From JAJYTL01 sp046705265 (GTDB lineage: Bacteria; Pseudomonadota; Alphaproteobacteria; Ferrovibrionales; Ferrovibrionaceae), in the NCBI GenBank assembly GCA_046705265.1, contig JBJKQL010000062.1, positions 27,438 through 91,437 of the forward strand: 64,000 bases of DNA, read 5' to 3'. The translations under genes and the position numbers were made by a program. The notes beneath the pieces are model-generated. The model ran no database searches and was not told the DNA's origin. It was given only the letters and a program-made list of their open reading frames with translations. The stretch's first letter is position 1, and each line of letters opens with the position of its first letter. Shown one piece after another: positions 60,823 through 64,000 of the stretch.

Positions 60823-62460
60823 TCATGAAGCTCTCTCGCGCCTGCGATAGCGTCGGATAAGCGCGTTGGTCGAACTGTCGTGATCAAGTTCAGGTTCCTT
60901 CACGCTTTCGAGCTGCGGAATGATGCGCTGGGCAAGCGCTTTCCCCAATTCCACTCCCCATTGGTCAAAGGAATCGATTTGCCAGATCGCCCCCTGAGTG
61001 AAGACGTTGTGCTCATAGAGGGCAACCAGCTTACCCAGCGCTTTCGGTGTCAATCGGTCCAGGAGAAGGGTGTTTGAGGGACGATTGCCTTCGAAGAGCC
61101 GGTGCGGGACGAGCCAATCCGGTGTACCTTCAGCCTTTACCTGCTCTGCGGTCTTGCCAAAGGCGAGCGCCTCCGCTTGGGCGAAGACATTGGCGAGCAG
61201 CATGTCGTGATGCCGCCCCAGCGGGTTGAGGCTCTCGGTGAAGGCGATGAAATCGCACGGAATGATCCGGGTTCCCTGGTGAATCAACTGATAGAAAGAG
61301 TGTTGGCCGTTCGTTCCCGGCTCACCCCAGTAGATCGGTCCGGTGTCGCAATCAACGGGACGGCCGTCAAGCGTCACGTGCTTGCCGTTGCTCTCCATCG
61401 TCAGCTGCTGGAGATAGGCGGGGAAGCGCTTCAGATATTGTTCATAGGGCAGGACGGCGATGGTCTGGGCACCAAAGAAATTGTTGTACCAAAGCGCGAG
61501 CAGTCCCATCAGTACCGGGAGGTTTCGCTCGAACGGCGCAGCCCGGAAATGCTCGTCCATTTCATGGAAACCATCGAGCATCGCGCGAAAATTGTCTGGA
61601 CCTATGGCGATCATGGTGGAAAGCCCAATCGCGGAATCCATGGAATAACGCCCGCCCACCCAGTCCCAGAAACCAAACATATTGGCGAGATCGACGCCGA
61701 ATTTCGCCACCTCTTCAGCGTTGGTGGATACGGCCACGAAGTGCTTGGCGGTGGCGGCCTCCTCTCCGTTCAAGCCAGCCAGAAGCCACGCGCGGGCGGT
61801 CTGCGCGTTGGTCATTGTCTCGAGTGTCGTGAAGGTCTTGGACGACACGACAAAGAGCGTCTCGACCGGATCGAGATCGCGCACCGCCTCGGCGAAGTCC
61901 GTGCCGTCGATGTTCGAGACGAAGCGGAACGTCATACGCCGCTCGCTGTAATGCTTCAGCGCCTCGTAAGCCATGACCGGCCCGAGGTCGGAGCCGCCAA
62001 TCCCAATGTTGATTACGTTACGAATAGGTTTTCCGGTATGGCCCTTCCAGACTCCCTCGCGCAGCCGACGGCTGAAGTCGGCCATCTTGTCCAGGACGGC
62101 GTGAACGTCGGGCACCACATCGCGGCCATCGTACAGGATGGATGCGCTTGCGGGGGCACGCAAGGCGACGTGAAGCACGGCGCGGTTCTCCGAGACATTG
62201 ATCGCCTCGCCTCGAAACATGGCATCGATGCGCTCCCGCAACAGGGATTCCTCGGCTAACTGAAGCAGCAGCCTCAGGGTTTCAGCGGTAACCCGATTCT
62301 TGGAATAATCGAGATAGATCCCCCCACCCTCGACCGCCAACGCTTCGCCTCGTTTGGGATTCTCGTCGAACAGCTGGCGGAGATGGAGGCCCTTGATCTC
62401 TCGGGAATGATGCTCTAGCGCGAGCCAGGCGGGACGCAACCGCAAAGCTTGGACCTTCAT
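60823..62460 (-). CDS. pgi: Glucose-6-phosphate isomerase
   Basis: 545 residues. Signatures: NIGIGGSDLGPVMAYEAL (about 150-167), SKTFTTLETMTNA, GGRYSMDSAIGLS, WGEPGTNGQHSFYQLIHQGT and the C-terminal SFDQWGVELGKALA. Interconverts glucose- and fructose-6-phosphate. Follows tal by 49 bases, an order that recalls the tal-pgi fusion of some bacteria; here they are separate. Confidence 0.97.
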   Translation of the reverse strand: MKVQALRLRPAWLALEHHSREIKGLHLRQLFDENPKRGEALAVEGGGIYLDYSKNRVTAETLRLLLQLAEESLLRERIDAMFRGEAINVSENRAVLHVALRAPASASILYDGRDVVPDVHAVLDKMADFSRRLREGVWKGHTGKPIRNVINIGIGGSDLGPVMAYEALKHYSERRMTFRFVSNIDGTDFAEAVRDLDPVETLFVVSSKTFTTLETMTNAQTARAWLLAGLNGEEAATAKHFVAVSTNAEEVAKFGVDLANMFGFWDWVGGRYSMDSAIGLSTMIAIGPDNFRAMLDGFHEMDEHFRAAPFERNLPVLMGLLALWYNNFFGAQTIAVLPYEQYLKRFPAYLQQLTMESNGKHVTLDGRPVDCDTGPIYWGEPGTNGQHSFYQLIHQGTRIIPCDFIAFTESLNPLGRHHDMLLANVFAQAEALAFGKTAEQVKAEGTPDWLVPHRLFEGNRPSNTLLLDRLTPKALGKLVALYEHNVFTQGAIWQIDSFDQWGVELGKALAQRIIPQLESVKEPELDHDSSTNALIRRYRRRERAS

Positions 62461-62509
62461 CGATAGCTCCCCGACTTCGCGCCGCCCGATGGTACCGCCG
62501 TTCTCTGCA

Positions 62510-63598
62510 TTATCCGGCCTTGAGAATCGCGGCGGTCTTCGACTCGATGCAAGCCATGAGATCGTTCCAGGACTTCACGAAAGCCGCGGCACCGTCCTCC
62601 TGGAGCCGGGTTGCCATCGCGTCTACGTCGATGCCCGCCTTTGCGAAGCTGGCGAGAATCTTCTCGCAGTCCCCTCCCTCTGGAGCGAGGACATCTCCAA
62701 CCTCGCCATGGTCGCCGAAGCCCTTGAGAGTGCCCTCCGGCATGGTGTTGACCGTAAAGGGAGCGGCGAGAGCCTTGACATAAAGAATGTCCGACGCTTG
62801 CGGGTCCTTGGTGCCCGTGCTCGCCCAGAGGAGACGCTGAGCCCGCGCGCCAGCATTAGCGGCGCGCTGAAAGCGCGCTGATGCAAGCAATGTTCGGTAT
62901 GCCGCATAGGCACGCTGAGCGACGGCGATGCCAAGCCGGTTAACGAGCTCATGAGAGATCTTGCCGCTGACCGCGACGTCCCAGCGGCTGACAAAAAGCG
63001 AGGCCACGGACGCCACTGCCGGATTCAGTCCTGCCTCGATGCGCCGCTCGACGCCGCGCAGATACGCGTCGGCCGCCGCAAGGTATTGCTCACGAGAAAA
63101 GAGCAACGTGACATTGACTGGAACGCCAGCGAAAATCGCTTCCTCGATCGCCGGTAGTCCTTCGGGCGTGCCTGGAATTTTGATGAAGAGATTAGGCTTG
63201 GCACCCCGTTGGTGGAGGTTGCGCGCAGCCGCCAGGGTGCTTTTGGTGTCATGGGCCAAAAGGGGCGAAACCTCCAGCGATACCCAGCCATCGACCCCGT
63301 CGGTCCGCGCGAAGATCGGCTGGAACAGATCGGCCGCGCACGCAAGGTCGGCAAGCGCTAACTCAAAGAATACCTCCTCTGCCGATTTCGCCGAACGAGC
63401 ATTGCGGCGAATATCGTCCTCATAGAGCGGGCTGTTTTTGATCGCATGATCAAAAATCGTTGGATTCGACGTAAGGCCCGTGACTGAAAATTCGTCGACG
63501 TACCGTTTCAGGGTTCCGCCGTTCAGCAACTCGCGAGTGATATTGTCGAGCCACAGGCTCTGGCCGAGGTCGTGGAGCGTCCTCGTTGGTTTCATCAT
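62510..63598 (-). CDS. tal: Transaldolase
   Basis: 362 residues, the long form common beside pgi. The N-terminal LWLDNITRELL and VTGLTSNPTIFDHAI are typical, and the Schiff-base Lys is in FIKIPGTPEG (about 139). First gene of the operon as seen here. Start ATG 63598 or 63595. No other gene lies between it and the IS630-like element upstream. Confidence 0.95.
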   Translation of the reverse strand: MMKPTRTLHDLGQSLWLDNITRELLNGGTLKRYVDEFSVTGLTSNPTIFDHAIKNSPLYEDDIRRNARSAKSAEEVFFELALADLACAADLFQPIFARTDGVDGWVSLEVSPLLAHDTKSTLAAARNLHQRGAKPNLFIKIPGTPEGLPAIEEAIFAGVPVNVTLLFSREQYLAAADAYLRGVERRIEAGLNPAVASVASLFVSRWDVAVSGKISHELVNRLGIAVAQRAYAAYRTLLASARFQRAANAGARAQRLLWASTGTKDPQASDILYVKALAAPFTVNTMPEGTLKGFGDHGEVGDVLAPEGGDCEKILASFAKAGIDVDAMATRLQEDGAAAFVKSWNDLMACIESKTAAILKAG

Positions 63599-63720
63599 TG
63601 AGCCTCTGAGATCGCTACAGTGGCGCGGGAAAGGCCCTTTCCAATCACGGTCACCTGCAGCAACGGCGACTACGCTATCACGTTGGTGTGGGGCTCGACA
63701 AATGACAATTCATATCTCTA
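63599..63720 (-). other. Upstream region of the tal operon
   Basis: 122 bases between tal and the IS630-type element. It should contain the operon promoter. No strong -35/-10 pair was seen. The insertion may have removed or separated upstream control sites. Confidence 0.4.
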
Positions 63721-64000
63721 GTGTTCTGTAACTAACATTTGCATCCTAGGGTGAGGTCTGATTCACTGCCGGGATGATGACACGCAAACAAACTCGCATT
63801 GTCCTTGATCGAAAAGATCGCAGCGAAGTGAACCGGCTGCTTGCGGATGGGAACACGCCTCAGAAGATCTCCAAGCGCGCCAAGATCGTCCTCATGAGCG
63901 CGGAGGGTCATAGGATCGCGGCGATCATGCGTGAGGTCGGGGTGACGAAGACGACGGTTTGGCGGTGGCAGGAGTATTTCCTTGAAGCTGGCGTCGCAGG
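63721..64000 (+). mobile_element. Left end of an IS630-family element, cut by window edge
   Basis: The start is placed at 63721, directly after a TA dinucleotide (63719-63720), the usual IS630 target. The first bases, GTGTTCTGTAAC, look like IS630-type ends as I know them. The right end is outside the window. Confidence 0.5.
63774..64000 (+). CDS. IS630-family transposase, N-terminal part
   Basis: From ATG 63774 the frame is open to the window end, about 75 residues: MMTRKQTRIVLDRKDRSEV, then a helix-turn-helix KRAKIVLMSAEGHRIAAIMR and VTKTTVWRWQEYF. This is the DNA-binding head of IS630-type transposases. The DDE domain would lie beyond base 64000, so intactness is unknown. Confidence 0.8.
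   Translation, partial: MMTRKQTRIVLDRKDRSEVNRLLADGNTPQKISKRAKIVLMSAEGHRIAAIMREVGVTKTTVWRWQEYFLEAGVA

Noticed and set aside
57910..62259. Long plus-strand frames across tkt and pgi
   Set aside because: They mirror strongly conserved genes on the other strand and have no recognisable motifs.

Overview
The window is one continuous chromosomal stretch of a GC-rich alphaproteobacterium. The evidence for the group is an alphaproteobacterial-type dcw cluster, a short HprK beside RapZ, EIIA-Man and HPr, a ChvG/ChvI pair next to pckA, the small proteins Usg and zf-CHCC, and a DivL-like kinase. A Rhodospirillales-like lineage is my guess for the order; the sequence alone does not settle it.

Layout. 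(1) 1-14322, minus strand: the division and cell-wall (dcw) operon in the order mraZ, rsmH, ftsL, ftsI, murE, murF, mraY, murD, ftsW, murG, murC, murB, ddl. ddl runs off the left edge. Most junctions are 4-base ATGA overlaps, and murE and murD appear to start with TTG. A 10-bp-spaced array of four TGGG motifs lies over the mraZ promoter. (2) About 14.5-17.9 kb: an accessory island with an IS1595-type transposase, two co-directional minus-strand passengers, a HEPN-motif protein and a small DUF-like ORF. A 20/22 inverted repeat flanks it. (3) 17957-24405: a CitE-like lyase, a cupin, an FNR-type flavoenzyme, a DivL-like histidine kinase with Tyr at the phospho-acceptor site, and ahcY with a palindromic upstream site. 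(4) 24611-31842: the HPr/EIIA/RapZ/HprK phosphorelay, ChvG/ChvI, a HugZ-like protein, and pckA with a strong terminator. (5) 31861-41172: a quinone-reductase-like dehydrogenase, polA, a zf-CHCC protein, an orphan ABC ATPase, an HPF-cold-shock fusion, a site-2 protease with CBS domains, and PolX. (6) 41316-52664: aldolase, LigJ-like hydrolase, transporters, a keto-acid decarboxylase, threonine dehydratase, MscS, Usg and a SIMPL protein. (7) 52936-63598, minus strand: a pentose-phosphate/hexose-phosphate operon tal, pgi, gnd, tkt, zwf, HAD phosphatase, pgl and an rpiA-gntK fusion. (8) From about 63721: the start of an IS630-type element running off the right edge.

How it fits together. The dcw operon makes UDP-MurNAc-pentapeptide and lipid II and supplies FtsL/I/W to the divisome. 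The HprK-HPr-EIIA set with ChvG/ChvI and pckA is a known alphaproteobacterial neighbourhood linking carbon status and envelope sensing to gluconeogenesis. The last operon holds most of the oxidative and non-oxidative pentose phosphate pathway (no rpe in view) plus gluconate entry through the fused GntK.

The least explained part is the island at 14.5-17.9 kb. It looks like a passenger-bearing IS1595-family transposon dropped between the CitE-like gene and the dcw promoter. No tRNA, rRNA or CRISPR was seen.
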